64,000 bases of DNA, taken from NCBI GenBank assembly GCA_027491155.1, contig JAIXWR010000005.1:39723-103722 (forward strand), given 5' to 3'. Shown one piece after another: positions 63,737 through 64,000 of the stretch; positions within the stretch are counted from its first letter, which is position 1, and every line of letters starts with the position of its first letter. Both the position numbers and the translations under genes were made by a program. The notes under the pieces were generated by a model, which searched no databases, was not told the DNA's origin, and was given only the letters and a program-made list of their open reading frames with translations. Source of the DNA: Verrucomicrobiaceae bacterium (GTDB taxonomy: Bacteria; Verrucomicrobiota; Verrucomicrobiia; Verrucomicrobiales; Akkermansiaceae).

Positions 63737-63883
63737 ATCATCCGACACACCGCACGGATGTTTGGGATTCCTGAACATCCGTGCACCGCCGATTCCCGAC
63801 ACCGGCTGCAATTCTCCCCGCCACGACCGGCGGCGACACCCCAAACCACCAACCAGCCCAGAACCAACATGCATCCCGCAACA

Positions 63884-64000
63884 CCACCAGCCACCAGCCA
63901 CCAGCCACCAGCCACCAGCCACCCGCCACCAGCCACCAGCCACCAGCCACCAGCCACCAGCCACCAGCCACCAGCCACCAGCCACCAGCCACCAGCCACC
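63884..64000. repeat. Heptanucleotide tandem repeat (CCACCAG)n, about 16.7 copies, reaching the window edge
   Basis: Direct reading; one variant unit CCACCCG at 63919-63925. Confidence 0.97.

Noticed and set aside
63884-64000. CRISPR array
   Set aside because: Uninterrupted 7-nt tandem repeat with no spacers.

Overview
High-GC bacterial chromosome segment. Gene content (LexA with a TGTTC-N4-GAACA box, sulfatase, prenyltransferase-repeat protein, large secreted cytochrome/beta-propeller protein, sigma factor plus Ser/Thr kinase) suggests Verrucomicrobiota; this is inference. From about 1 to 31 kb the window looks like ordinary chromosome: RND efflux, ECF sigma/anti-sigma, AMP-binding enzyme, nagB, secA, an amino-acid ABC transporter, TerC, sulfatase, LMW-PTP. 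From 31.3 to 38.5 kb is a small defence-like block: a single-chain type ISP restriction-modification enzyme, an SGNH-like protein and a PD-(D/E)XK-like protein. From 39 to 46.9 kb it returns to core genes: lexA, D-Ala-D-Ala carboxypeptidase, bioF, LacI regulator, tRNA-Leu, TonB receptor. At 47.08 kb a truncated tRNA-Ala-like 3' end followed by a tyrosine integrase marks the edge of an integrative element that runs at least to 62 kb and probably past the window. Its interior, 50,519-62,073, is bounded by a perfect 22-nt inverted repeat. It encodes a gene II/X-like replication initiator, two large orphan proteins, a RecB-like nuclease, a DUF3150 protein, a HELGH metallopeptidase-like protein, DUF1257 (Ycf35-like), DUF2997 and a Ycf46-like AAA ATPase, with recurrent hairpin plus A/C-rich leader junctions between genes. 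This inverted-repeat-bounded module is the best candidate for an undescribed system. An AbiEi/AbiEii toxin-antitoxin pair and a heptanucleotide tandem repeat lie at the right edge. All calls were made by reading sequence and the supplied ORFs; no database search was run.
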